A stretch of 64,000 nt of DNA from Collinsella ihumii (GTDB lineage Bacteria; Actinomycetota; Coriobacteriia; Coriobacteriales; Coriobacteriaceae). The DNA lies in the NCBI RefSeq assembly GCF_900046475.1, contig NZ_FCOU01000005.1:1-64000 (forward strand). Reading direction: 5' to 3'. The first letter of the stretch is position 1. Each line of letters opens with the position of its first letter. Under the pieces are notes generated by a model. That model was not told the origin of the DNA, ran no database searches, and saw nothing but the letters and a program-made list of their open reading frames with translations. Position numbers and translations under genes: made by a program. This document shows, piece by piece, positions 26,320 through 35,509 of the stretch.

Positions 26320-28179
26320 ATGAATATGGAAAAATACTATCGCAAGATCTACCTCTATATCTTCGGAGCTATCGCTATCGCTGTGGTGCTGTTTGCCATG
26401 AATAGCGGGCTGCTCATCAGGTCTGACGAGCAGAGCGTATCGTTTCAGCGCTCCGAATCCGTGGATACTCTATCCCAAGCGGATATGGAAGCCTCAACCA
26501 CCTCCGCATTGGTGCTCTATGATCCCGGTGACGAAAACTCCAAAAAATACCAAACCAACCTGGAACGCGTGTTTGGTTGGCTCCGTATCGACGCGAAATA
26601 CCTCTCCGCTGAGCGCAAGGACTCCGTCTCGTACCAAGACTACGACATGGTGATGGTTGCGTTTTCCGATTGGGAGGGATTGATCGGTCAGGACTGCACG
26701 CGTCTTCTGCATTACGTCAACGACGGAGGCAAGCTGTTCCTCGGCTTGCTTCCAGATGATTTGGGCGGCGCATATCAGACCCTCTACCGACATATGGGCG
26801 TCACGGATTACGGCGACTATCAGGAATCTGACGGCATTCGATTCGCCAAAGAGTTGGTACCGGGATCTACAAGCCAAACGTTCAAAGATGCCGACATATT
26901 CAGAGATGCCGTGCTCGGCGTTCAGGTGGAAGACAGCTGCCCCGTCTACGCCACGGCGCTCGTGGGCGATCGAGAAATCCCCCTGGTATGGCGCAGCGAT
27001 TCGGGAGAAGGAGAAATACTCACCTATAACGGCACGGCAATCGTAGGCGACAGCTGGACAGGCTTTGCCGCGGGCTGCATTGCAACCCTGCTCGGCAACT
27101 ACATGTATCCGGTCATCAACACCAAGACGGTGTTCATCGACGACTTTCCGTCGCCGCAGTACAACACCCAAAGCGATGTCATAGAGGAAGGCTACAACAG
27201 AACCGTGCAGGAGTTCTTCCGAGATATCTGGTGGCCGGATATGCAAAACGCCGCCCAACAATACAACTACGATTATGTTGGGTTGTTCATCGCGACCTAC
27301 GACGACGTCGTCGATCCGGACGACTTCTTCTACCAGAAAGACACGGTGGAACAGTACTTCGGCAACAGCTTGCTCGACAACAACTTTGAAATCGGCGCGC
27401 ACGGCTACAACCATCAGTCCCTTGCCCTCGATGGCGAGGTGCCCGCCGACCTCGGATACAATGCCTGGGATAACGAAGGCGATATGGAGGCCAGCCTGAC
27501 CGAGCTGCTCGACATCACCGCAGATCTGTTTCCCGACGTCAAACTCTACACGTACGTGCCACCCTCCAACTACCTAGGATCCGACGGCCGCGAAGCCGTG
27601 GCACATGCCCTACCTGATCTGCAGGTGATATCCGGCGTGTACACAAGCGAAGGCGAGGAAGGCAGCGTCTACAAACAAGATTTCGAGGTCGCGTCGGACG
27701 GCATCGTCGAATTCCCCCGGACAACCTCCGGAACACTGGATGACCCCTACGATCGTTTCACTTCCCTCAGCGTTGGAGGACTCTACGGGGTCTTCAGCCA
27801 CTTCATTCATCCCGACGACATTTTGGACGAAGAGCGCGGGCAGGGCCTTTCATGGGAAGAGCTCTACCGACAGTACTGCACCCGTCTGCAATACATCAAT
27901 GATTGCCTTTCGAGCCTGCAGCCGGCAACCGCAGTGGAGGCGGCACAGGCGCTGCGCATCGCTGAGGAGCTTGATGTCTCATATGCCGAGACCGACGGCA
28001 GGATCGAAGGCCAGTGCAACGGATACACCGGTACAAGCTACTGCTATTTCCGTAGCGACAAGAAGGCGGTCACCGACAACGACAGCTGCAGCGTCAAACC
28101 CGTCAGCGATGTTGCCGGTGAGAAGTGGTATGTCGTGGAGATCTATGAGCCCACGTTCTCCTTTAAGCTGGAGGGCTGA
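26320..28179 (+). CDS. pelA: PelA-type polysaccharide deacetylase (DUF2194-like)
   Basis: 619 residues: an N-terminal membrane anchor (about 10-30), a Rossmann-like region (about 60-260), then a carbohydrate esterase domain with the metal/base set D274-D275 (FIDDFPSP) and H361...H365 (HGYNHQ). A C-terminal beta-rich part follows. It should remove acetyl groups from exported GalNAc/GlcNAc polymer at the cell surface. The glycoside hydrolase domain at the N-terminus of Pseudomonas PelA is absent, as reported for Gram-positive Pel systems. ATG 26320 and 26326 are both usable with AGGAGG. It lies 3 nt before pelF. Confidence 0.83.
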   Translation: MNMEKYYRKIYLYIFGAIAIAVVLFAMNSGLLIRSDEQSVSFQRSESVDTLSQADMEASTTSALVLYDPGDENSKKYQTNLERVFGWLRIDAKYLSAERKDSVSYQDYDMVMVAFSDWEGLIGQDCTRLLHYVNDGGKLFLGLLPDDLGGAYQTLYRHMGVTDYGDYQESDGIRFAKELVPGSTSQTFKDADIFRDAVLGVQVEDSCPVYATALVGDREIPLVWRSDSGEGEILTYNGTAIVGDSWTGFAAGCIATLLGNYMYPVINTKTVFIDDFPSPQYNTQSDVIEEGYNRTVQEFFRDIWWPDMQNAAQQYNYDYVGLFIATYDDVVDPDDFFYQKDTVEQYFGNSLLDNNFEIGAHGYNHQSLALDGEVPADLGYNAWDNEGDMEASLTELLDITADLFPDVKLYTYVPPSNYLGSDGREAVAHALPDLQVISGVYTSEGEEGSVYKQDFEVASDGIVEFPRTTSGTLDDPYDRFTSLSVGGLYGVFSHFIHPDDILDEERGQGLSWEELYRQYCTRLQYINDCLSSLQPATAVEAAQALRIAEELDVSYAETDGRIEGQCNGYTGTSYCYFRSDKKAVTDNDSCSVKPVSDVAGEKWYVVEIYEPTFSFKLEG

Positions 28180-28182
28180 GAT

Positions 28183-29616
28183 ATGAGAATCTGCCTGATA
28201 GCCGAGGGGTGCTATCCGTATGTAGCCGGCGGTGTTTCTTCGTGGGTGCAAATGCTCATCCAAGGCATGCCGGAACACACGTTCATCATCTACACGATCG
28301 GGGCGAACGAATCCCAACGCGGACAGTTCAAATACTCACTGCCCTCCAACGTGGAACATGTCGAAGAAAACTTCCTCGACCAATATATGGATGCCAAGAT
28401 ACGAAAGCCGGCGCGCTATGATCTTCAATCGAAAGAGCATGAAGCGCTGCTGGACCTCATCACCACCAGCAAACCGAATTGGAATACCTTATTCGACATG
28501 TTCTCATGTAACGGCCCCTACCAAGCAAATGAGTTCCTCGCAAGCGATGCCTTTTTGGACGTCGTGATGGACGCATGCCAAGACACCTTCAGGATGACTC
28601 CGTTTAACCAGGCATTTTGGACCATCCGGTCGATGCTGCTGCCCGTCTTGAACATCCTGCGCTGCCCCGCCCCCGAAGCCGATGTGTACCATACGGTTTC
28701 GACCGGTTATGCTGGCCTGCTGGGTGCACTGTTCCAAAAGCAGACCGAAAAGCCGCTCATCATCACCGAGCACGGCATCTACAGCCGTGAACGGGAAGAG
28801 GAGATTCTCAAGGCGGCATGGGTCGACATCTATTTCAAGAAAACCTGGATCGACTTTTTCTTGGGCATGGCGGGTGCCGCTTATAGCAGGGCGACCACCA
28901 TCGTTTCGCTGTTTCAGCATGCTCGCGATCTGCAGATTGAATACGGCGCCGATGCGAATCGCTGCCGGGTCATTCCGAACGGCATCAAATTGCAACGTTT
29001 TGAAGATATCGATCCCCTTCCCCTCGAACGCAAGGGCCTGGTGATCGGCGCCGTCATTCGCGTCGTTCCCATCAAGGACCTCAAAACCATGATCAACGCA
29101 TTCGCTTTGGTGCTTGAAAGGCGCCCCGATGCAGTCCTCTACATGATTGGCCCTACCGACGAGAATCCCGAATACTATCAGGAATGCCTAGAGCTCATCG
29201 AAAACCTGCATGTTCGCAATATTGCATTTGTTGGTCGCGTCGATGTGGCACAGTGGTACGGCGAGCTTGATCTGATGCTTCTGAGCAGCATCAGCGAGGG
29301 CCAACCCTTGGCAGTACTCGAAGCCATGGCAAGCCGTCGCCCCATCGTCGCAACAGATGTTGGATCCTGCCGGGAGCTTTTGGAAGGCGTTGACGATGGC
29401 ATCGGCCCAGCAGGAATCATCGTTCCCGTCATGAGTCCGAACATTATGTCCCAGACCATACTGCAGCTTGCAGAAGATCGTCTCTTGATGCGACAGATGG
29501 GTGAAAACGGTCATGCCCGCGTAAGTCGTTACTACCGAGAGGAAGACTTCTTGACTACCTACAGACAGCTCTACCGGGAGGTGAGCGTGAGTATTCGTCC
29601 GCAGAGAAGCCACTAA
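28183..29616 (+). CDS. pelF: PelF glycosyltransferase (GT4), 3' end altered by IS21
   Basis: 477 residues as read. GT-B fold: an N-terminal EGCYPYVAGGVSSWVQ, as in PelF; a C-terminal nucleotide-sugar site with SISEGQPLAVLEAM and the conserved GSCRELLEG. PelF polymerises UDP-activated hexosamine in the cytoplasm and works with PelG. The IS21 insertion at 29588 replaces the last codons: the final residues SIRPQRSH come from the element, whereas the undisturbed sequence would end GPWRASDSN after REVS. Only the extreme C-terminus changes, so activity is probably kept. Confidence 0.88.
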   Translation: MRICLIAEGCYPYVAGGVSSWVQMLIQGMPEHTFIIYTIGANESQRGQFKYSLPSNVEHVEENFLDQYMDAKIRKPARYDLQSKEHEALLDLITTSKPNWNTLFDMFSCNGPYQANEFLASDAFLDVVMDACQDTFRMTPFNQAFWTIRSMLLPVLNILRCPAPEADVYHTVSTGYAGLLGALFQKQTEKPLIITEHGIYSREREEEILKAAWVDIYFKKTWIDFFLGMAGAAYSRATTIVSLFQHARDLQIEYGADANRCRVIPNGIKLQRFEDIDPLPLERKGLVIGAVIRVVPIKDLKTMINAFALVLERRPDAVLYMIGPTDENPEYYQECLELIENLHVRNIAFVGRVDVAQWYGELDLMLLSSISEGQPLAVLEAMASRRPIVATDVGSCRELLEGVDDGIGPAGIIVPVMSPNIMSQTILQLAEDRLLMRQMGENGHARVSRYYREEDFLTTYRQLYREVSVSIRPQRSH

Positions 29617-29652
29617 ATATTGCCAACTGGAGCCGGGGGTATTGCGCGTGAG

Positions 29653-29686
29653 AGCCGGGCGCGGTGCCGCAGGGAGCCGCGCCCGG
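29653..29686 (-). terminator. GC hairpin at the left end of IS21 copy 1
   Basis: GCCGGGCGCGG pairs with CCGCGCCCGGC downstream of the istB stop on the minus strand. There is no U-tract; it may end istB transcription or insulate the element. Confidence 0.4.
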
Positions 29687-29696
29687 CATCAGCTCG

Positions 29697-30443
29697 TCAG
29701 CCGGATCCGCTGCCGAGCTTCCTCCTCATGTTGAGCTCGCCCATCTCGACCCACGCGGTGCCGTGCACGATGCGGTCCATGATCGCGTCGGCGTGCACGC
29801 CGCCCCCGAGCCGCGCGTGCCAGTCCTTCTGCCTGAACTGGGTGCAGAGAACCGTCGAGCACGAGCCGTAGCGCGCCTCCATGAGCTCGAGCAGGAAGCC
29901 CCGGAACAGCTCGCCGGGGCGGTCGAGCAGCCACTCGTCCAGCACGAGCACCTGGAAGGCGGCGTACTTGCGGGTGAGCTTGCGCTCGCCGCCCGTTCGC
30001 TCGCGCGCCTCGCGCCACGCCTCCTCGAGGTCGGGGCAGCGTATGTAGCAGGCGCGCATCCGTCGCTGGCAGGCGGCCTTCGCGAGCGCGCAGGCCAGGT
30101 AGGTCTTCCCCGTGCCCGTCGGCCCCTGGAGCACGACGTTCTGGCCGCGCTCGGCGAACCCGCAGGTCGAAAGCTCGGTGACGAGCAGCCGGTCGAGCCC
30201 GCGCTCCTCCGAGAAGTCTATGGAGCGCACGTCCGCCTCGGGATAGCGCAGGCCCGCGCGCTTGGTGAGGTTGCGCACCTTGGACGTCAAGAAGGACGAG
30301 TGGGCCTCGTCCACGGCCATCTGCACGCGCTCGGCGCAGGTCATGCCCATGCACATGCCCTCGTCCTGCGCCGCGAAGGCGTCGAGCAGGTCGGATGCGC
30401 CCATGTCGCGCAGCTTGCGCCTGGTCTCCACGGAGAGGTCCAT
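29697..30443 (-). CDS. istB: IS21 helper ATPase IstB
   Basis: 248 residues from the ATG at 30443; the longer frame upstream overlaps istA and is not needed. AAA+ ATPase with Walker A GPTGTGKT and Walker B VLVLDEW, the DnaC-like family that selects the target and activates IstA. It starts 4 nt after the istA stop, behind GAGGTG. Confidence 0.94.
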   Translation of the reverse strand: MDLSVETRRKLRDMGASDLLDAFAAQDEGMCMGMTCAERVQMAVDEAHSSFLTSKVRNLTKRAGLRYPEADVRSIDFSEERGLDRLLVTELSTCGFAERGQNVVLQGPTGTGKTYLACALAKAACQRRMRACYIRCPDLEEAWREARERTGGERKLTRKYAAFQVLVLDEWLLDRPGELFRGFLLELMEARYGSCSTVLCTQFRQKDWHARLGGGVHADAIMDRIVHGTAWVEMGELNMRRKLGSGSG

Positions 30444-30447
30444 CTCC

Positions 30448-32010
30448 CTACACCTCCCCGTAGAAGTCCGCGCCCCGGACGTATCCGGCCTCGTCCTCGC
30501 CCGGCCCGCCGTCGTCGCCCGCCCGGGCGTCGGCGAGCCTGTCCTGGTTGCTCCTGAGTATCGGCTCCACATCCCGGTAGCGCGGTGAGCGCCTCCCCGT
30601 CGCCAGCGCCATCTCGCACGCCCTCTCGAGCCGCGGGGCGGAGTACTTGTGCGAGAGCCTCAGCACCGCGAGCGCGGCGTTGAACCCCTGCTCCTCGAAC
30701 TCCACGGACTGGAATATCCGCTCGACGACGCCGGCGCACGACGGGCCGACCCTCTCCGCCCAGCGCCGGATTCGCCCGGCGTCCCAGTCCGAGTACGACC
30801 CCCCGTCCGGCAGGTCGGCCTCGTGCGTCGAGTACCTGTTGCGCGCGTATGCCGGGAACAGCGGGTGGGTCGCGAGCCGCTCTCCGCCCAGGAAGACCTC
30901 GACGGTGGACTCAGTGACGCGCAGGTCGACCGTCCTGCCGACGGCGAGATGGGTCACCGAGTAGAAGTTGCGCTTGTACGACACGTGGCAGTTGCGCTGG
31001 ACCTTGCGCCCGTACACCCACTCGCAGACCTCGTAGGGGACGGCCGGCAGCGGCCTCAGGAGCGGGCGTTCCTGCTCCTCGAAGACCTGCCTCCGCGTGC
31101 CCTCCCGTTTGGAGAAGGGGCGGGAGTTGTGCTCGTCGACCTTCTTCCTGACGGCCTCCTTGAGCGCGCCGAAGTCCGTGAAGACCGTTTCGCGCAGCGC
31201 CGCTATCACCTCGGTGGCCGCCTGCCACACCTCGTTCTCCACGCTGGGCTTGTCGCGCGGCCTCCTCACGCGCGCGGGCATCACCGCCGCCCCGTAATGG
31301 GCTGCCATCTCCCGGTATGCGTCGTTGATGACGACCTCGCCCTCGCGGGGATGGCGCTTGACGCCCGTCTTGAGGTTGTCCGGCACGATGCAGGGAGCCG
31401 CGCCGCCGAAGTAGCCGAATGCGTGCACGTGGCAGCGAAGCCATGTATCCTGCTTCATGTCGAGCGTCGGCTCGACCCACGACATGCGGCTGAAGGGCAG
31501 GCAGGCCACGAACAGGTAGACCTTGGAGACCTCGCCCGTCGCCGGGTCGACGACCGCCATCGTCGGCCCGGCCCAGTCGACCTCCATGATCCTTCCCGCC
31601 TTGTGCCCGACGCGGCTCACGACGCTTTTCCTCACGGTGAACTCGCGGTAGCGCTTGCAGAAGCGGTCGTAACCCATCGACGCCTCGCCCCTCGCGGAGC
31701 ACGCGTCCCGGTACTCGGCGTGCAGGCGCTTGAGCGTCACCCCGTCGCGGGCGAGCTCCCTGTGGATGCGCCCCCAGTCGGGATCGGGGTAGACGGTGGC
31801 CTCGTGCGCCCTCTCGGGGAAAAGGCGGTCGTAGACCTCGCGGTCCGAGAGCGGGCGGGCGTCCTCCCACCCGAAGCCCTCCCGCTTGGCCGCGGCGAGC
31901 ACCGCGGTCACGCTGTTGCGCGACACGCCGAGGGACGCTGCGATGGTGCGCCCCGACAGCCCGGACCCGTCGAGCCTCAAGATGTCCTTGGCCCTGATTC
32001 TATTCGCCAT
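30448..32010 (-). CDS. istA: IS21 transposase IstA
   Basis: 520 residues with an N-terminal helix-turn-helix (about 15-45, SGRTIAASLGVSRNSV) and an rve integrase core. The DDE triad is D145 (VDWAG), D211 (PDNLK) and E258 (PSVENE). A C-terminal beta-barrel region follows. Its ribosome site AAGGAGG lies at the edge of an 11-bp hairpin (32029-32055), so transcripts entering from outside would hide it. Confidence 0.94.
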   Translation of the reverse strand: MANRIRAKDILRLDGSGLSGRTIAASLGVSRNSVTAVLAAAKREGFGWEDARPLSDREVYDRLFPERAHEATVYPDPDWGRIHRELARDGVTLKRLHAEYRDACSARGEASMGYDRFCKRYREFTVRKSVVSRVGHKAGRIMEVDWAGPTMAVVDPATGEVSKVYLFVACLPFSRMSWVEPTLDMKQDTWLRCHVHAFGYFGGAAPCIVPDNLKTGVKRHPREGEVVINDAYREMAAHYGAAVMPARVRRPRDKPSVENEVWQAATEVIAALRETVFTDFGALKEAVRKKVDEHNSRPFSKREGTRRQVFEEQERPLLRPLPAVPYEVCEWVYGRKVQRNCHVSYKRNFYSVTHLAVGRTVDLRVTESTVEVFLGGERLATHPLFPAYARNRYSTHEADLPDGGSYSDWDAGRIRRWAERVGPSCAGVVERIFQSVEFEEQGFNAALAVLRLSHKYSAPRLERACEMALATGRRSPRYRDVEPILRSNQDRLADARAGDDGGPGEDEAGYVRGADFYGEV

Positions 32011-32028
32011 GCTGAAAACCTCCTTCGT

Positions 32029-32055
32029 CTTGACTCCGACATGGCAAGACGAAGG
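32029..32055 (-). promoter_or_regulatory. Hairpin covering the istA ribosome binding site (copy 1)
   Basis: CCTTCGTCTTG and CAAGACGAAGG form a perfect 11-bp stem; on the minus strand the second arm ends in the GGAGG used by istA. This is the classic arrangement that protects an IS from activation by readthrough transcription. Confidence 0.6.
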
Positions 32056-32181
32056 TAGCAGCAGGCGGCTCCCTTGCGAAATATCGATGGCTCTCTATGC
32101 CAATATCTGACGTTGGCCACCAGCGGCTCCCATTCGCAATATCGCATGCTCTGAAGCGGGCGATTACTCAGTGAGCGGTCC

Positions 32182-33720
32182 ATGGCGGGCGTCGGATTCG
32201 AACTGAAAAAGCTTTTCCGCCGAAAAGGCGGCTATATCAACACGCTCAAAGCCTATGCAACCACCGCAGTGGTTACCGAAGGCCCCATGGTGTTGTGCAT
32301 CGTGATGCTATTTGCCATCCGCACCCTGTTGCGGATGTGGAACACCAGCTTTTCTGACCAAGAGGTCTACCTGATCACCACGACCTACATCATGGTGTTC
32401 TCCCTCATCCTGTCAAATTCCCTGCTGATGTTTATCAGCCGGTTCATCTCTGATTGCATTTATGAAGACAACAAGGACCAGATTCTCCCCTCTTTTTTCT
32501 GCACCATTGCCTACCTACTCGTGTTGGGGGGCATCATAGCGGTCATCTATCTTGCGCTGCTTGACATCCCCTTCCTGCATAAGATGCTGAATTTCCTCCA
32601 CTTTGAAGTAATGCTCATTCTTTGGACCCAGATGGCGTACCTCTCTGCTATCAAGAAGTACCTCAAAGTGTTAACTGGATTCTTGATTGCAGCGCTGCTC
32701 GCCATCGGCGGCAGCATCGTGTTGATGCTTCTCAGTATAAACCCATTGACCGCAGCGTTTTTGGCATCGACCGCAGGGTTCGTCTTGATGATGATCCTCT
32801 ACATGCAGGAGCTCATCACGTTTTATCCGATGGGTCCGCTGAGCCTTGTGACGCTCTTCCCCTATCTGGATAAATACAAGAGCCTGATACTCACGGGATT
32901 CTTTTCCGCCGTCGGTCTGTTTGGACACAACTTCGTATATTGGTGCAGCGAGTATCGAACTCATGTGATTCCACATATGATCTACTGCATGAAATATGAT
33001 GTTGCCTGCTTCTGGGCAAGTCTTACGATCATACCTTTCCTGGTGATCTTCGTGGTGGCGCTCGAGGTGAACTTCCACAAAGCGTACCGAACCTATTTCG
33101 ACACCATCCTTTACGGAGGAACGCTTACAGACATCCGAACCGAGAATCGAAACCTAAGACGCACCGCTTTTCGCGAGCTGGCGCACGTCTTCGAGCTTCA
33201 GTTTTTCGTCGAGCTGCTGTGCATCACGTTTCTGGGCAACTTTTTACAAAACTCTGCATTTGACCTCGAGATGCTCTCTATCTTTCGCTACCTGTGCGTG
33301 GGGTACTGCTTCTACGTACTTGTCAAAAGCCTCGTGACCATGCTCCTGTACTTCGATGACCGCAAAGGTGCCGCCGTGTTGAGTGGATCGTTCGCAGGAT
33401 TGAGCATTCTCTGCTCCGTTCTCGTTCTACCGGCAGGCATCGAGTGGTACGGAACGGGCTTCCTGGTCGCCGGCGCACTGTGCGCCATCTTTGGACTCAA
33501 ATATCTCCATAGGTATCTGGAGCGCCTTGAATATCAGGTGTTCTGCCGTCAGCCACTGTTCTACGAAGAGCCGCAGGGCATATTCAAGAACCTCGCTGAC
33601 CTGGTGAACGAACAAGAACGCCAGATCAGCCTACTCCACCAGTACAAAGGCGGAAATGCTAAAGCAGATGCACCCGAGAGCGGACACGATGAAGAGGTGG
33701 TAATCGATGAGAAGGATTAA
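32182..33720 (+). CDS. pelG: PelG polysaccharide transporter
   Basis: 512 residues with about twelve membrane helices, starting MAGVGFELKKLFRRKGGY as in PelG, of the MOP/MATE-like flippase superfamily. It moves the growing polymer across the membrane with PelD-PelE-PelF. The ATG is 5 nt beyond the target duplication of the IS21 copy. Before insertion it lay inside pelF behind GGGAGGTGAG; now only GTGAG of that site precedes it, and translation can no longer be coupled to pelF. The reading frame itself is intact. A long charged C-terminal tail is cytoplasmic. Confidence 0.88.
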   Translation: MAGVGFELKKLFRRKGGYINTLKAYATTAVVTEGPMVLCIVMLFAIRTLLRMWNTSFSDQEVYLITTTYIMVFSLILSNSLLMFISRFISDCIYEDNKDQILPSFFCTIAYLLVLGGIIAVIYLALLDIPFLHKMLNFLHFEVMLILWTQMAYLSAIKKYLKVLTGFLIAALLAIGGSIVLMLLSINPLTAAFLASTAGFVLMMILYMQELITFYPMGPLSLVTLFPYLDKYKSLILTGFFSAVGLFGHNFVYWCSEYRTHVIPHMIYCMKYDVACFWASLTIIPFLVIFVVALEVNFHKAYRTYFDTILYGGTLTDIRTENRNLRRTAFRELAHVFELQFFVELLCITFLGNFLQNSAFDLEMLSIFRYLCVGYCFYVLVKSLVTMLLYFDDRKGAAVLSGSFAGLSILCSVLVLPAGIEWYGTGFLVAGALCAIFGLKYLHRYLERLEYQVFCRQPLFYEEPQGIFKNLADLVNEQERQISLLHQYKGGNAKADAPESGHDEEVVIDEKD

Positions 33721-35497
33721 GTTGAAGCCGGCGTACCTGGCTGCAATGGCCGGCATCTTCCTGCTGCTGGCATTAGCGGCAGGCGCCTCAAGCCTTCGTC
33801 AATCCATCATACCCAATGAGGAAGCAGAGGATGTACCGGAGGCGATTGCCGAATCCCAGAAGAACGCTCAGCAGAACGATCAGGGGTTCCAGATCGCGGA
33901 AACCGACGATATCGACAGCGGCCTGAACGAAGACAAAAGCGTCTACGCCGAGGATGACCCAGATTCTCTCGTCTACTTCTACGTGACCGTAAGGTACGGA
34001 AGTGAAGCGAAGGGTACGAATCACACCTTCAACGAGGTCAACAACGCAATTCGCTTTGTCGACGATGCTCATCTCGATAACGACGTGTATGCCGAAGCTT
34101 TGGTACAGGTGGGCAATGAATCCGGTCCCCAACCGGGCATGCTGGGCTATGGCGAAACCGAGAGCAACGCAACCATTCGCGTCCGCGGCAATTCTTCTAC
34201 CGTCATGCCTCAGAAGAACTACAAGCTCTCCCTCAACGATGAAGCAGGAACCTGGAGGGGACAGAGTAATATCGCCCTCAATAAGCACGCTTTTGATGCC
34301 ACGCGCATTCGCAACAAGCTGTATTTCGATTTAGCCAAAAATCTCTCCGACGTACCCAGCGAGCGAACGCAGTTCGCCCGCCTCTTCATCAAGGACGAAA
34401 CCTCAGGAGCAACCGAGTTCGTCGACTACGGCCTGTTCACCCAAGTTGAGGTCCCCACAAAAAAATACCTCGCGAATCACGGCCTCGACCGCGCTGGATA
34501 CCTGTATAAAGTCATCAGCTTCAATTACGAGCCCAACGACCTGGTCAAGAATTTCGACGCTGAAGACTTTGATCGAGGGGCCATGGATACGGTCATTAGC
34601 TGTCGGGGGCGGGAAGACAACGCCCGTCTGTTGGAGATGGTCGATGCCGTTAACGACATGGCCCTCGACATCAACGACATACTCGATACCTACTTCGATC
34701 GGGACAACTATATGCAGTGGCTCGCGTTTAACCTGCTGATGGGCAATCGCGACACCACGATGCAAAACTACTATCTTTATAGCCCCTTGAACGGCACAAA
34801 ATGGTATTTCATCCCCTGGGACGGCGATACGAGCCTAATGAGAGCTGAATACCAAATGGAGGGAAATTCGCAAATCTCGGATTGGGAATGGGGTATCGCC
34901 AACTACTGGGGAATTATACTTCACCAGCGCGTCCTTAAAAACGATCGCTGCCGCAAAGAGCTTGCAGAAACCGTAGAACAGATGCACAAATGGCTCAACA
35001 AGGAAACCGTCGATCAGATGGTTGACGGCTACTACGAAACCGTGAAGCCCTACATCTATGCCATGCCCGATTATCTCAACCTTCAGCACAACCAGGCGGA
35101 GGTCGAGCACCTTATCTCTGTGATGGGTGATGAGGTTGAAGAGAACTATGACAACATCATGGACAGCATGGACGACCCCATGCCGTTTTGGCTCTTCGAA
35201 GCCGAGCGCGTTGATGACCAGGTGCGCCTGAGCTGGGAGGCTGCTTACGATTTCGAGGGCGCGTCGTTTACCTACGACATCACGGTAAGTCGGTATCCCG
35301 ACATGCGCGACCCCTTGTTCAGCCAGCAGGGATTGATAGCAACCGAGGCGACCATACCGCAAAGCACTTTGGAGTCCGGAGAGTTCTACTGGCGTGTCAT
35401 CGCCACGCGCGAGGATGGGCAGACGGTCAACGCCATGAATCAGATAGAAGTGAACGATCTCTACTATCCCGGCGTCTACAGCTTCACACTGCAATAG
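33707..35497 (+). CDS. CotH-family secreted kinase-like protein
   Basis: 596 residues. An N-terminal membrane helix (about 8-28) is followed by an acidic linker and a CotH domain: R160GNSS with K170 and K173, GLFTQVEVP (about 242-250), GNRDTTMQNYYLY (about 346-358) and the metal-binding WDGD (371-374). CotH proteins of spores phosphorylate coat proteins and are atypical kinases. A C-terminal beta-sandwich of fibronectin type (about 500-596) ends the protein. It overlaps pelG by 14 bp, so it belongs to the pel transcript. Role inferred: modification of an exported protein or of the polymer itself. Confidence 0.85.
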   Translation: MRRIKLKPAYLAAMAGIFLLLALAAGASSLRQSIIPNEEAEDVPEAIAESQKNAQQNDQGFQIAETDDIDSGLNEDKSVYAEDDPDSLVYFYVTVRYGSEAKGTNHTFNEVNNAIRFVDDAHLDNDVYAEALVQVGNESGPQPGMLGYGETESNATIRVRGNSSTVMPQKNYKLSLNDEAGTWRGQSNIALNKHAFDATRIRNKLYFDLAKNLSDVPSERTQFARLFIKDETSGATEFVDYGLFTQVEVPTKKYLANHGLDRAGYLYKVISFNYEPNDLVKNFDAEDFDRGAMDTVISCRGREDNARLLEMVDAVNDMALDINDILDTYFDRDNYMQWLAFNLLMGNRDTTMQNYYLYSPLNGTKWYFIPWDGDTSLMRAEYQMEGNSQISDWEWGIANYWGIILHQRVLKNDRCRKELAETVEQMHKWLNKETVDQMVDGYYETVKPYIYAMPDYLNLQHNQAEVEHLISVMGDEVEENYDNIMDSMDDPMPFWLFEAERVDDQVRLSWEAAYDFEGASFTYDITVSRYPDMRDPLFSQQGLIATEATIPQSTLESGEFYWRVIATREDGQTVNAMNQIEVNDLYYPGVYSFTLQ

Positions 35498-35509
35498 GAG
35501 TCATCCCAT

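Larger units (their letters stand above)
29588..32170. mobile_element. IS21-family insertion sequence, copy 1 (2583 bp)
   Basis: The element begins TGAG and ends CTCA, flanked by a 7-bp target duplication GTGAGCG (29581-29587 and 32171-32177). Terminal transposase-binding repeats of the form ATATTGCNNNNNGGAGCCG occur twice at the left (29617-29635, 29639-29657) and, inverted, twice at the right (32065-32094, 32123-32152). It encodes istA and istB on the minus strand. The copy at 47802-50384 has the same length and the same proteins, so transposition was recent. Confidence 0.95.

Noticed and set aside
29617-29657. CRISPR-like direct repeats
   Set aside because: Two adjacent repeats with no spacer series; they are IS21 terminal binding sites.
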